Origin: Pyropia haitanensis
Taxonomy: Eukaryota > Rhodophyta > Bangiophyceae > Bangiales > Bangiaceae
Reading direction: 5' to 3'
DNA: 64,000 nucleotides
Assembly: GCA_008729055.1 (NCBI GenBank)
Contig: SDUX01000001.1
Span: 682,001-746,000 of the forward strand
Of the stretch, positions 1 to 10,490 are shown piece after piece. The translations under genes and the position numbers were made by a program. Every line of letters starts with the position of its first letter. Position 1 is the first letter of the stretch. The notes under the pieces are model-generated. The model ran no database searches, was not told where the DNA came from, and was given only the letters and a program-made list of their open reading frames with translations.

Positions 1-375
1 GCAGAGGCCGCTGCAGTCCAAGAAAAAAAGAAAACAGGCAAAAAAAAAAACACCTCCCCCCTGCCCTCCTCCATCTCCAGCTGGGGCTATCCCGCCACAG
101 CCCCCCACCAGCCCAGCGCCGCCAAGCCCATACCATGCAGCCCACAGCCGTCGTCCGTCCCTCCCCCCACCCCCCCTCCGCCTTGCCCCCCTACCCGTGC
201 CGCCCCTCTCCACATCCCATAATCGCCCGCCCACCCCTTCTACCACCCTACCCACTGCCTCTCCACAGCAGCGATGGCCCCCACCTCCTCCTCCCCCCTC
301 CCAAACACAACCCGGCCCCACCGCCACCAGACCAACAAGCCTCCCCCACCCCCCCCCCCCCCACGACCCCGCCAC
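1..375. other. Intergenic, low complexity
   Basis: C-rich and Pro/Ser-codon-like sequence with runs of C. Open frames exist on several strands but none shows a family motif. It lies downstream of the mL41 stop codon. Confidence 0.6.
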
Positions 376-681
376 TCACCCCGCCGTCCCCGGCGGCGGC
401 GGCATCGTCACCAGCGGCGTCCGCATCGACACGTACGGGAGGAGCCCCCCCCCGTCCCCTCCCACCGCCCCCGCGGCGGGCACGTGGAACTGTGGCACCC
501 GTCGCTCCCAGTCGAGCCGGTAGCCGCCCTTGCGCGTGTGCCGGCCAAGCCGCCGGGCGCCGACCCCCTTGTAGTACCCAATGGGACCGTGCTTGGGGTG
601 GAGCCAGGGGGACTTTTTGCGCGCTAGGCCTTGGCCGCCGCATGTGGCCGCCGCGGCCAGCGCACGGGCGAGGGGGCCCAT
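376..681 (-). CDS. MRPL41: Mitochondrial large ribosomal subunit protein mL41
   Basis: Structural protein of the mitoribosome large subunit. The 101-residue frame contains the basic core typical of mL41 (fungal MRPL27/animal MRPL41) at residues 38-57, KGVGARRLGRHTRKGGYRLD, followed by WERRVPQFHVP and a PYVS motif close to the C terminus, as in the family. The N-terminal ~20 residues are Ala/Arg-containing and lack acidic residues, suiting a mitochondrial presequence. The start is the ATG at 679-681, since sequence upstream in the same frame is only low-complexity Pro/Ser. The stop is TGA at 376-378. It is intronless and divergent from the syntaxin gene. Identification rests on the core motif; the short length is normal for the family. 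Confidence 0.87.
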   Translation of the reverse strand: MGPLARALAAAATCGGQGLARKKSPWLHPKHGPIGYYKGVGARRLGRHTRKGGYRLDWERRVPQFHVPAAGAVGGDGGGLLPYVSMRTPLVTMPPPPGTAG

Positions 682-2595
682 TGGAAAAGGGCAAGGGGGA
701 GGGGGGGGGGGTGGACCAACGGAAGAAAGAGAGGAAGAAGGGGGACGAGCGGCAAAAAGTGGGACAGGCTCGAAGGGGTAGACAGCGCCCGGGCGGGGGA
801 GCAGGTGGGTCGGCCAGGGGCAGCAGGGCGGTGGGTCAGCCAGGAAGGATAGGGAGGGGAGCGGGGGTGGACGCTGCGTCGTCCACGGCCACACGGCGCC
901 GGGCAGAGGGAGGCGGCACGGCGCGGCGGAGGGCGCGGCGTCGGCGTGGCAACCGAGACGCGGAAATTATCGCCGCGGCCGTCCAGGCGTCCGACACGCT
1001 CGCCGCACGTCTCGACATAATTCCCACAGCCACGTTGCGCTTCGCGCCACCTGCCGCCCGCACACGTCCGCCCCGACGGCACCGCCGTCATACTCTTCCA
1101 CCCCCGACGGATTGTACGCCACCCCCCCCCCTCCCCAGACCGCTGAGGGCCCCCCCCTCACGCACCCCTCCTTCCCGTGCGGGCGCGCCACCGTCCGTGG
1201 CGGCTGCCCCGACCACCCCGTCTTTGTGGCGGCGGCGGCGACGGCGGCGGCGCCTGTTTGGCTGGCGCCCACCCCCCCCCCCCTGGGCCGCGTCCCACTG
1301 CTGCTCTTCCCGCCCCCCCTCTCCCCCTCCCGCTTAGCCCTGTTTCCGCGGCGCTCCCGTACCGCACGGACGGCGGCGGTACCGGGCGTCGGCGGCGGCG
1401 GGTGCTGTTGTGTCCCGCACTCTCTCTTTTCTTCTGATCTGGGACCCCTGCCGCCTCGGCCGTTCGCGCCGCGCGCCACTGCCACCCCCCCCCCCTCCTC
1501 TCCCTGGCGGGTTTTCTTTTTGCTATGGCGACGATGGGGGAGGGTGGGTAGGCGCCGCGCCGCGGCGCACCGGTTGTACGCTTCGCGCGCCGCGTGTCGA
1601 CGGCGCGTGGCGTCTGGGGGGCGAGCGGGGGTGGGGGTAGGAGCCGGGTGGCGGGCGGGCGGGCGGGCGGGCGGGCGGGCGGGCGGGCGGGCGGGCGGGC
1701 GGGCGGGCGGGCGGGCGGGCGGGTGGGCGGGCGGGTGAGGGTGGGCGGCCAGGCGGGTGGGCGGGGGCGGGGAGTCGGCAGCCCTGGCACCGGCACACCC
1801 CCCCCCCCCCCTTCGTCGCTAGCGCGACTGTGCGGGGGGGGCGTACCTGGCGGGGGCGGGCCACGCCGGCCGGCCGTGCGCACCGCGGCCGGCCGCGAGC
1901 GCGCGCGCGCGTCGCGGCGGTCGTTGCCACCGCCACAGGGGCGTGCGGCGGCCAGTAGGGCGGCGGGGCAGGGGGGGGAACCGCCCGGGGTGGTGGGGTG
2001 GAGGGGGAGCGCCCGCCGTCCCGCCCTCCCAGCGCACGTCCGCCACCGCCGTGCGCGTCGGCTCGCCGCCGCCACTGTCGCCGCCGTTGCCGTCAGCACT
2101 GTTTGCCACGCGTGGCCGCTGCTTCTGCCGTCGTTGCTGTCGCCGCTGCCGCTGCTGCCGTCGCTGCCGCCACTGCTGCCGCTGCCGCCACCGCCACCGC
2201 CGTCGCCGCGCCGCCGCCGCCGCCGCCGCTGCTGCTGCGTTCACCGCCGTCGCCGTCGTGGTCTCTGCGGGTGGGCCAGCGGCGGTGAGGCGGGCACCGA
2301 GCGCGTCCGGCGGTGCTTCAGCGGGGGGGGAGCCGTCGCACGAGAGGGAGTGGAGGGGGGGGGAGCCGTCGCACGAGAGGGAGTGGAGGGGGGGGGGGTG
2401 CGGCTCCGTGCGGGACGCCGGCGGGGGCGGTGCATGCGGCGGGCGGCGCGGCGGTGAGAGGCGCCCTTTTGCTGCGCGTGGCCGCCCCCCGCGCCGCTAC
2501 TTTTGTGGTCTGTCTCTCCCCGCTAGCTTCCCCTCCTGCCCCGTTGGGGCGCTCCTGTTTCCGCCTCGTCCCCCGCCCCCCTCCGCGAGGCCACC
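682..2595. promoter_or_regulatory. Divergent intergenic region, mL41/syntaxin
   Basis: About 1.9 kb of extremely GC-rich DNA between two divergently transcribed genes, so it must contain both promoters. I see no TATA box. It holds a GCGG microsatellite (1650-1735), homopolymer G/C runs, GCC-rich triplet tracts (about 2090-2230), and two copies of a ~33-bp unit containing GGAGCCGTCGCACGAGAGGG around 2329-2395. Long open frames here consist of Pro/Arg/Gly/Ala runs and look spurious. Confidence 0.6.
1650..1735. repeat. (GCGG)n microsatellite
   Basis: About 21 near-perfect copies of the 4-bp unit GCGG, with one GGTG interruption near the right end. G-rich on the + strand, so able in principle to form G-quadruplexes. 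Confidence 0.95.
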
Positions 2596-3792
2596 ATGAC
2601 GGACCGGCTGGCGGAGCTCAAGGCGGGCCTCTCGTCCGATGCGTCTTCCTCTGAGGACCCCGAGGACTATGGGCAGGTGGAGCGGGACCCCGACTTGGAG
2701 GACCCCGCCGCCGCCGGGTCGGGCGCCGCGCTCGACGAGGCGGGCAAGGCGGCGCTCGCCAAGTTCTTTTCGGAGACCGAGGCGATTGGCACCGCCCTGT
2801 CCAAGATGGAAGACGCGATCACCACCCTCGACACCCGCTACGGCGACGCCCTCGACGATGGCAACGACGGCGGCGGCGACGCGGCGGCGAACCGTGGGCG
2901 GGAGGAGGAGATCGCGGCGCTCCTCGAGGGCACCGACAAGCGCAGCAACGCGGTGCGGACGCGCCTCAAGCGGATTGGCGACGAGAACCGCGCGTTCGCG
3001 TCGGCCTACGCGCACGCCGTCGGCGAGATCCGCGTGCGGGTGACGCAGCACCAGGCGCTGACCAAGCGCTACATGTCGGTCATGCAGCGCCTCGAGGCGA
3101 CGCAGGACAAGCACCGGGACGATGTGGAGACGGCGCTCGCGCGGCGGCTGCGGGCGGCCAACCCGGCCGCCTCCGACGCGGCGATTGCCGACGCGGTACG
3201 GACGGGCAACGTGGCGGCGGTGATGGACGCCTCGCCAACGTTGGCGGCGCTGGAGCCGGCCGAGCAGCACCGCCTGCGGGCGGGGCTCGAGGACCTCTCC
3301 GCCCGCAACGCGGACCTCCAAAAGGTCGAGGCGAGCATCGTGGCGCTCCACCAGATGTTTGTGGACATGCAGCTGCTCGTGCAGACGCAGGGGGAGCTGC
3401 TCGACAACATCGAGTACAACGTGGCCGAGACGGTCGAGCAGACCGAGGCGGCGCACGTGGAGCTGGTGCAGGCGCGGGCGCACCAAAAGAGTGCGGGCAA
3501 GAAAAAGTGCTGCATCATCGTGCTCATCATTGCCATCCTCGCCGTCATCCTGGTGCCGCTGGGGATCATCTACATCCCCAAAGCGATCAAGGCGGGCAAG
3601 GACGTGGCGGACAGCGTCACGTCGGGGGACGCTTTCAAGCCAGGGGGGGGGGAGACGCCCGTGCCCCAGGCGGTGGCGGCCCGCGCGGGCGCTCCGCCCG
3701 CCGCGGGGGTAGTGGCCATGCGGCTGGGGGGGGCGCCCCCACCGGGTGCGCCAGCCGCGGCGCGTCGGCGCGCGGGGGGAAGGGGGAGGTGA
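2596..3792 (+). CDS. Qa-SNARE, syntaxin (plasma-membrane type)
   Basis: Target-membrane SNARE for vesicle fusion, probably at the plasma membrane. An acidic N terminus (1-40) is followed by a helical Habc-like region (about 50-170) and the SNARE motif (about 236-298). The latter contains LHQMFVDMQLLVQTQGELLD, with the zero-layer glutamine at Gln265, and IEYNV, very close to syntaxin-1. A Lys/Cys-rich border (KKKCC, 302-306) precedes one hydrophobic segment (307-327). Syntaxins normally end just after this anchor. Here the frame continues about 70 residues (Gly/Pro/Ala/Arg-rich) to TGA at 3790, so either the tail is unusual or the real 3' end differs, for example through an unseen splice or an indel. 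Start ATG 2596 follows a short C-rich leader. Intronless as read. Confidence 0.92.
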   Translation: MTDRLAELKAGLSSDASSSEDPEDYGQVERDPDLEDPAAAGSGAALDEAGKAALAKFFSETEAIGTALSKMEDAITTLDTRYGDALDDGNDGGGDAAANRGREEEIAALLEGTDKRSNAVRTRLKRIGDENRAFASAYAHAVGEIRVRVTQHQALTKRYMSVMQRLEATQDKHRDDVETALARRLRAANPAASDAAIADAVRTGNVAAVMDASPTLAALEPAEQHRLRAGLEDLSARNADLQKVEASIVALHQMFVDMQLLVQTQGELLDNIEYNVAETVEQTEAAHVELVQARAHQKSAGKKKCCIIVLIIAILAVILVPLGIIYIPKAIKAGKDVADSVTSGDAFKPGGGETPVPQAVAARAGAPPAAGVVAMRLGGAPPPGAPAAARRRAGGRGR

Positions 3793-4792
3793 GGGCACGG
3801 CGCGCATCGGCGCGCAGGGGGGCGGGGGAGGTGAGGACGCGCGGCGCGCACGGCGCGGTGCCGCACAGCGGAAGGATCCAGTCGCCACCGCTGGCGACCG
3901 GCAGCGGTCGACCGGCAGCGGGCCCCCAAGAAAGAGCGAGGAAATAACTGCCTTACCTGTCCTGTTTCTCGTCTCGTGTGGGTCGGCTCCTCAGCCGCCT
4001 CCTCCCCCGTCGATGCGGGCACCAACGACGCGGACACCGGCGCCTCCCGCGCGACTCGGTTGCGCCGGAGCATCCGCACGCGGCGGCGCACCTTGAAACT
4101 GGGACACCGCGGACCGGTGGCGAAGGTGCGGGGATGCGGAGGGCGGCAGAGTGGGACGCTGCCGCGGACTTGCTGCGCTTGAAAGTCTTTCAGGTAACCT
4201 TTTCGGAGCACTTTTCCTGTTTTTACGCTGGTGTGTGGGAAAAATCTTGCTGGTGCACGTGACAGTTTTGCAACGGCCAATGGTGGGTCTCTGTGCTTTT
4301 ATTCCCAGTGTAGCACTGGATGCGGCCCCCGCAGGGCCGCACGTCCCACCCCCAGCAAATGGGGATCCCCGACGCCCACGGCACCTGCGGGCCACACGTC
4401 GGGCAAGGGCCATTCTGAATCACCGTCGCCACAGGCGTGGATCACCACACGACTTGCCGGGGCCGCCCCGTCCCGCGGAGTCCGTGCCGCCCCCCCCCCT
4501 TCCCGCATTGCCGGTGCCACCCCCCGTCCCGTGACTGCCAGTCGCAGAGGTGCTAGCAGTGCCGTGTCCAGGCGATGCGACCGAGCCTCGCGCGGCAGCC
4601 CTCTGTGTATCACTACAGTACTACCCCGAGTGTGTCGTCCACACCCCACACGGTCACAGTACGGTCGTGCCCCTCCTTCTTCCCTCCCGCTACCCACACC
4701 CCCGAGCAGCCATCGCCCCATTTACATCCACCCGCTCCTCCCTGTCGCCGGCCCCGCTCTCCCTGGTGACGCTTCTCCGCTGACTGCTCGTC
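3793..4792. other. Intergenic between syntaxin and phosphoglucomutase
   Basis: One kilobase holding the 3' end of the syntaxin transcript and the promoter of PGM. Base composition becomes less extreme after about 4180. No coding motif or RNA gene was recognised on either strand. Confidence 0.6.
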
Positions 4793-6792
4793 ATGGCGGG
4801 CTCCTTCCGCGTCGTCGATGTCAAGACCGCTCCGATCGATGGGCAAAAGACGGGCACGTCTGGCCTCCGCAAGAAGGTGGCCGAGTTCAAGAAGCCCAAC
4901 TACCTGGCCAACTGGGTGCAGTCGCTGTTCTCTTCCATTGATGGGTTGAAGGGTACGTCTGGCGCCCAGCGGCAACTGCGCTTGTGGCGTTTGGCTCGCT
5001 CTTTTGGGAAGAGAGGGGGCTTGGATGGGTGTGCGACGCGCCGGCATAGGCCTGTCAACAGGCGCTCTCTTGGAGGTTGGATCAGCCAAGCTGACCGGGC
5101 TTGGGATCTGGTTTGGGTGTGTCGCTCCTTTGTCATGGCCTCTGTCTCGTTGGTCTGGACCGCTCTGGGTGTCGCGTTCCCCGAATGGCAGGCTCCTCGA
5201 TTGCCCTTGGTGGTGACGGCCGCTATTGGAACAAGGACGCGGTGCGCATCATCTGTCGCATTGCCGCGGCCAACGGTGTGGCCAAGGTTCTCGTTGGCCA
5301 GAATGGTATCCTCTGCACGCCCGCCCTCAGCGCGATTGTGCGCCGTCGGGAGCTGCTTGGTGGCATCATCTTGACTGCATCGCACAACCCCGGGGGCCCC
5401 AACGCGGACTTTGGCATCAAGTACAACGTGTCCAACGGCGGCCCCGCCCCCGAGTCGGTCACCGACAAGATCCTGACCAACACCAAGACGATTACTACGT
5501 ACGGGATGGCGTGTGTGGAGGGCGCCGACGCGGGCACAGAAGCAGACCCGTTTGCGTCTGTCGACCTGTCGGTGGTAGGCGCGTCTGAGTTCAAGTCCAC
5601 GGACGGCGCCGCGTTTACCATTGACGTGGTGGACTCGGCGGCTGACTATGTGGAGCTGCTGCAGTCCATGTTTGACTTTGAGGCGCTCAAGGCGCTATTT
5701 GCACGCTCAGACTTTTCTTTCCTGTTCGATGCCATGTCGGGCGTGACGGGGCCGTATGCGAAACGCATTTTTGTCGAGCTGCTGGGTGGGCCCGCCGACT
5801 GCGTGATGCGCGGCGAGCCGCTGGAGGACTTTGGTGGGGCCCACCCCGACCCCAACCTCACCTACGCGGCGGACCTTGTGGCGTCGTGTGACCCCAAGAA
5901 GTCGGCCAACGCGCCGGCCATGGGCGCGGCATCGGACGGCGACGGCGACCGGAACATGATTTTGGGCCGTGGCTTCTTTGTGACCCCTTCAGACTCCCTG
6001 GCGGTAATTGCCGCCAAGGCCAAGGTAGCGATCCCCTTTTTCAAGGACGGCCTGACGGGCGTTGCGCGCTCCATGCCGACTGCCAGCGCGGTGGACCACG
6101 TTGCCACCAAGATGGGCATCTCGTGCTTTGAGACGCCCACCGGGTGGAAGTTCTTTGGCAATCTCCTCGATGCGGGCAAGGCCCAAATCTGTGGCGAGGA
6201 GTCGTTTGGTACGGGTGCCTTCCACGTGCGCGAGAAGGACGGCATCTTTGCGGTGCTGTGCTGGTTGGCGGTGCTCGCACACGAGAACGCGAGCACGAAG
6301 GAGGGCGAGCTCATCTCCATCGAGTCCATCGTCACCGATCACTGGAAGGTGTATGGGCGCAACTTCTTCTCCCGCTACGACTACGAGGAGGTGGACAGCG
6401 AGGCGGGCGCGAAGCTGATGGCCACCGTCACCAAAGTGCAGGAGGAAATGGCCGCGGCTGCGGACAGCACTGGCGCCATGACGCTCGGCGACTTCCCTGT
6501 CAAGGTCACCACCGCTGACAACTTTTCGTACACGGACCCCATTGACGGGAGTGTCGCAAAGGGGCAGGGCCTCCGCTTTGTGTTCGCGGACCACAGCCGG
6601 CTGGTCTTCCGGTTGAGCGGCACCGGCTCGTCGGGCGCCACCATCCGCTTGTACGCCGAGCAATACGAGAAGGACGAAGCCAAGCAGGGAGCGGACGCGC
6701 AGGAGGCGCTCAAGCCGCTCATTGACTTGGCGCTCAAGGTGTCCAACCTGACAGAGATCACGGGGCGCTCTTCGCCGACGGTCATCACGTAG
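4793..6792 (+). CDS. PGM: Phosphoglucomutase
   Basis: Interconverts glucose 1-phosphate and glucose 6-phosphate, feeding starch, UDP-glucose and glycolysis; probably cytosolic, as no transit peptide is seen. Two exons, 4793-4952 and 5192-6792, with donor GGTTGAAGG|GTACGT and acceptor AATGGCAG|GC; the split glycine codon restores frame and yields 586 residues, near the family's ~560. The N-terminal [20 protein letters not shown] signature is in exon 1. Exon 2 carries the phosphoserine loop TASHNP with Ser117 (same number as human PGM1), the metal loop DGDGDRN with Asp302/304/306, the sugar loop CGEESFGTG, and the C-terminal phosphate-binding [13 protein letters not shown]. The 239-bp intron would read through in frame but inserts unrelated sequence between conserved blocks. 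It converges with RimP. Confidence 0.96.
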
Positions 6793-7163
6793 GGTGTTCC
6801 TTCCTTGCTGTGAGTCGGCTTCGGCGCTTTGCTTTCTGCTCTGGCTGTTCGTGTCTGTTTCTTTCCTTTCGTTGCCGGGGGTCTGTATGTATGGTCGTAG
6901 GAATACGGGGTGTGCTCTTGCTGCCACTCCTCTCTTTTTGATTTCTCTGATGGTGTTCTACACTTGTTCTGCCGGCGCGAAGCAGGATGTCTGTCATCCT
7001 GCTGTGCTCGGCTTTCAAGGTCCTTGTCACGAGCTCCAGAGAGTGGCACAGTCTGGCGGCCTCTCCAAGCACCCGCGCTGCCATGCAGCGCTGCCGTACT
7101 GTATTTCGACAACATTCGTCTCCTGTCCACAAGCACGTTTTCAACGCCTGCCGGCCCAGCCCC
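6793..7163. other. Convergent intergenic region PGM/RimP
   Basis: 370 bp between two stop codons, with T-rich stretches on the + strand after the PGM stop. It holds both 3' UTRs. No AATAAA was noticed and nothing else was recognised. Confidence 0.55.
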
Positions 7164-8054
7164 CTACGCTTCCTCTCCCGCCGTCGGCAGCCGCACTTCT
7201 GCGACCAGTTCGCGCGGGATCTTGAGCAGCCGCCCCTTGAGGTTGAGCACCACCGCCGCGTCGGTGCGGCTGTGGAGGGTGCCCGAGAACCGGTCCGCCT
7301 TGCGCCACACCTCAGTCGTCGTGACGGTGACGGGGAAGCTCTTGAACACCTCAAATTCAAAGTCCCGCGTCAGCACAGACGGCGCGCCGGGGGTACCCAC
7401 CTCGAGCGTGTACGCGTCGGCGGGAACGGCAATGGCGCCGCCGTCGAGGAGCGCCTCCAGGGCCAAGCTTAGCCGTTGGCACTGACGGAGGCTGGCGCCG
7501 TGGCCGCCCGCGTCGTCTTCGTCGTCGTCTGTGTCATCGCCGGGCAAGGCGCCTGCATCCGGGTCGTCGACTCCCAGGTCGATTTCTTCCGCGTCGCCAA
7601 GGTCCGCCGTGTCCCACGCCGCGTCGTCCACTCCGTCCGCGGCCGCTTCTGCTGCGTCAGCCAGGTCCACTTCGTCCTCGTCGTCCTTGGCCTCGCCATC
7701 CCCCTCCCCTGCGCCATCCTCAGCGCCCAACAGCATATCGGCGTCCTGGTCCGGCGTGCGAACGAGGACCTCCAGCTTGCCGCGCGCCCAGGTGACGCTG
7801 TCCACCTCCAAGCCCATGGGGGCGGCCAACTCCGCTGCGGCTGCGGTGACGGCATCCACAAACGCAGCGTCTGCCGCGCTGGCCATGGTCACACCGCCCG
7901 CGGAGGGTAGCCGCGCAGGATGGGGAGTCCGCGCGGGAGCCACTGGCAACCGCCTGCGGCGGGAATGCCGCGGCAGCAAGGCCGCGGCGGCGGCCCGCCC
8001 ACGGCTGACCGAGGCAGCCAGGGGGGGGTGAACCGCAAACGCGGCCTTGGCCAT
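7164..8054 (-). CDS. rimP: RimP-like ribosome maturation factor, probably plastid
   Basis: RimP assists 30S subunit maturation in bacteria, and plants have plastid homologues. The 296-residue product has an Arg/Ala/Pro-rich N terminus without acidic residues (1-55), a likely transit peptide. Next come an N-terminal RimP-like domain (about 58-105), a long Asp/Glu/Ala-rich insertion (about 106-185) and the rest of the domain: LRQCQRLSLALEALLDGG, then YTLEVGTPGAPSVL (the family's LEVSSPGLDRPL). The C-terminal SH3-like part has RDFEFEVFKSFPVTVTTTE, GTL and LKGRLLKIPRELVAEVRLPT, the last phrase closely matching plant plastid RimP-like proteins. Start is ATG at 8052-8054; a second Met at residue 57 could be the start of the mature form. 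The acidic insertion is unusual. Divergent from the first Hint gene. Confidence 0.87.
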   Translation of the reverse strand: MAKAAFAVHPPLAASVSRGRAAAAALLPRHSRRRRLPVAPARTPHPARLPSAGGVTMASAADAAFVDAVTAAAAELAAPMGLEVDSVTWARGKLEVLVRTPDQDADMLLGAEDGAGEGDGEAKDDEDEVDLADAAEAAADGVDDAAWDTADLGDAEEIDLGVDDPDAGALPGDDTDDDEDDAGGHGASLRQCQRLSLALEALLDGGAIAVPADAYTLEVGTPGAPSVLTRDFEFEVFKSFPVTVTTTEVWRKADRFSGTLHSRTDAAVVLNLKGRLLKIPRELVAEVRLPTAGEEA

Positions 8055-8868
8055 GGTGGCCAAGGCGTCTGGTTGAGCGCACCAAGGTTTGTCTTGCGTC
8101 TGTACTGCGGCGCCACCGCATCAGTGGCAGGCAAGAACGAACAGACCTCGATGCCGCTGAGCTCAGCCTGGATGTCGTCCCATCGCCGGGCCAACTTGAT
8201 CCGTGACCAGTCCTCGTCCAATTATTTGTGGACAGGTTTGACAATGCGACGTCCCCGACCATTTGCTCATACAGGGGGGACTACTGCATGGAAATAGTCA
8301 TGACGTGCAGGCGCGATCCTCGTTCGTCGTTGGCGCTCTTCAAGCATACGCTTGGTCTGTTCGTTGTCAGTCATCGGCTCGCTCCTCGCGCTGGTCAATC
8401 CCCGTGTACGGTACTCCTTCGTGATGCTGCCGCGGTGACGGCTGCTGCGCGTTGGCTGATAATGATTTCTGCGCTGCGGCCAGGCCTCCCCCACGTCGTA
8501 CGGTCGAAACGCCGGCGTCCCCGCGCGGGCCTGCGAACGCGAGATGGGGACGACCGTCGTTTCGTGGCCGCAGCACCGCGTCTGCTTCGTTTTGCATGAT
8601 ATGGCTGCCTCTGCTGTGTGGCCTTCCTCTCCTCGCTGTGGGCTCTAGCCCTTTGACCTCGGGGCTTGCGGCTGCTCTTCACGTGCGAGCCGAGCGACGG
8701 GAGTGGACATCGGCCTCGTTCAGCGTGCACGACGCTGATCCCGACCTAGCTTGCCGGTGCAGTCCCCCGTGTCCTTGGGGCTTCCGTCCACGTGCCGGCC
8801 CACCCGCATCGTTGACGAGCTCGTGTGCTGCCTGGAGGTGTGTGTGTCGCTTGCGCGGCTCCAGCGCA
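8055..8868. promoter_or_regulatory. Divergent intergenic region, RimP/Hint gene 1
   Basis: About 0.8 kb with lower GC than the flanking genes. It must contain promoters for both genes. An open frame runs upstream of the Hint start without resembling the paralogue, so it is taken as 5' UTR. No clear TATA box or RNA gene. Confidence 0.55.
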
Positions 8869-10260
8869 ATGACGGGGAGGTCGCCCGCCTGCCGCGGCCT
8901 CGCGGCCGCCCAGCGGCTGACGCTGACGAGGGCCGTAGCAGCAGCGGCGACGGCGGCGGCGGCCGGGGCGGCTCTCTTTTCGGCGGCAACGGCTTTCACC
9001 ACGGTGTCGACCCTGGCCACGACGGCGACGCTTTTTGGTAAGAGCGGCGGCTCAGACTCGGCGTGCCCCAACTCCATCACCATCTCGCCGTCCATCAAGA
9101 CCAGTGCACGATTCGACAACAGCCTCACCATCCCTGCTTCTGGGCTTTCAGTGAATGGGGCGCAGTGCCAGGGCTCGGGCGTTCTCGTCGGGGGACCGCA
9201 CAGCGCCTTCTCTGGCGAGGACAACGTCAACAGGCCGCTGGGGCAGGTGAAGAAGGTGTACTTGGACTCTGGCGTCCAGCTGTTGGAGAAGCTACTGCTG
9301 CAGGCGTCGGGTAACGACTTTGACGTCTTGTTCTTCCCCCAGGACGCCGACACGCTCTGCGGCGCGTGGCGGGTCCCAAAGGGCACCGCCCTCACCATCT
9401 TTCGGGTGCCGTCGGACTTTTTGTGGGGCAAGCTGGGCATTGTCGAACGCGGCGCAGTGCAGATAGTGTACTCTCCCAAGCGGCCACTCCAGTGCATGCT
9501 GACGGACCGCCGCCAGCCGCCGCCGTCGGTGGGGCCAGGTGTGGTGATCCCCACGGGCATCCTGTCAAGCCTGGTAATCCCCACATCCGCAGCGACGGCG
9601 CCCCCCACGGCGACCCCGTCGGCGACTCCCACACCGACGGCGACGGCGACCCCCACGGCGACCCCCACACCGACACCGACGGCCACACCGACCCCGACGG
9701 CCGAGAACGATGACCCTGCGTGCTTCCCGGCGTCGGCCAAGGTGCAGCTGGCCGACGGCTCCCACGTGCCGCTGCACGCTCTGCCTGTGGGCGCGTCGGT
9801 GCGTGTCGCGGCGGGCGCCCACGACGGCGCGCACTCGGCCATCATTGGGTGGTCCCACAAGGTGCGCGACGTGCAGTCGGAGTTTGTGGCGGTGACGCAC
9901 ACGGCCGGCAAGCTGCTGCTGTCGCCCGGGCACTATGTGTACGTGGGGGGCGTGGCCGTGACGGCGCGGTCGGTGCGAGCGGGGGACGTGCTGACGCTCG
10001 GCGACGGTGGCGTGGCGTCGGTGACGGGGGTTGGGCGGGAGGTGGCGGCGGGGCTGTACAATGCGCACACAGCGCACGGGGACGTGGTGGTGGACGGGGT
10101 GGTGGTGAGCACGTACACGGACGCGGTGCACCCGGTGGTGGCGCACGTGCTGCTGGCGCCCGTGCGGCTGGCGGTGCGGCTGGGGGTTGTGGACCCACTG
10201 GGGTCCTTCCTGCATGGCGCCCGTCCGTGGCTGTCGGCGCTGGCGCCCCGTGGCAAGTGA
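8869..10260 (+). CDS. Secreted protein with hedgehog-type Hint (Hog) autoprocessing domain, copy 1
   Basis: 463 residues, intronless. Layout: short basic n-region and Ala-rich hydrophobic core (about 20-42) as signal peptide; an ectodomain of unknown fold (about 45-235) with four Cys shared with copy 2 (contexts ACPN, AQCQG, TLCGAW, LQCML), suggesting two disulfides; a Thr-Pro repeat linker (PTATPTPT type, about 240-282); then the Hint domain to the C terminus. The Hint starts at Cys285 (ACFPASAKVQLADG, like CFPGSATV of hedgehogs), has LLLSPGHYVYV with His355 in the TxxH position (Thr replaced by Ser), and GLYNAHTAHGDVVVDGVVVS plus LAPVRL as in Hog domains. Known Hint chemistry is N-S acyl shift at Cys and release of the N-terminal part; whether it occurs here, and with which nucleophile, is unknown, since no animal-type sterol-recognition region follows. 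ATG 8869 aligns with the start of copy 2. Confidence 0.85.
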   Translation: MTGRSPACRGLAAAQRLTLTRAVAAAATAAAAGAALFSAATAFTTVSTLATTATLFGKSGGSDSACPNSITISPSIKTSARFDNSLTIPASGLSVNGAQCQGSGVLVGGPHSAFSGEDNVNRPLGQVKKVYLDSGVQLLEKLLLQASGNDFDVLFFPQDADTLCGAWRVPKGTALTIFRVPSDFLWGKLGIVERGAVQIVYSPKRPLQCMLTDRRQPPPSVGPGVVIPTGILSSLVIPTSAATAPPTATPSATPTPTATATPTATPTPTPTATPTPTAENDDPACFPASAKVQLADGSHVPLHALPVGASVRVAAGAHDGAHSAIIGWSHKVRDVQSEFVAVTHTAGKLLLSPGHYVYVGGVAVTARSVRAGDVLTLGDGGVASVTGVGREVAAGLYNAHTAHGDVVVDGVVVSTYTDAVHPVVAHVLLAPVRLAVRLGVVDPLGSFLHGARPWLSALAPRGK

Positions 10261-10490
10261 GCGCTCGGTTGCGTGTGGAGAGGGTGTGCTCATTCTCTGG
10301 ATGGGGAGTGAAGGGTGGGAGGTGGTGAGTTGACTACTGATTGCTGGCGTAATGGATTGGTAGCGCCGGCCACAAGCTTGTGTTCCCGCCACGCGGCCGC
10401 TTGACACTGCAGCTCGTTGGCGGGCACGCGCGACACGTGTGATGGGTCTCGTTAATTATGCACTTGTGCAGTCCATCACAGCTGTTGCTA

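Noticed and set aside
135..1337. 400-codon + strand open frame over the mL41 gene
   Set aside because: Only Pro/Arg/Gly/Ala runs; overlaps antisense to a recognisable mL41 core.
1594..2457. Gly/Arg repeat protein over the GCGG microsatellite
   Set aside because: Encoded by a 4-bp simple repeat, so the peptide is frame-cycling noise.
8055..8063. Three-residue N-terminal extension of RimP
   Set aside because: Starts with TTG; the first ATG is 8052-8054.
8452..8868. 139-residue N-terminal extension of Hint copy 1
   Set aside because: No counterpart in copy 2, and it would bury the signal peptide; ATG 8869 aligns with the paralogue's start.
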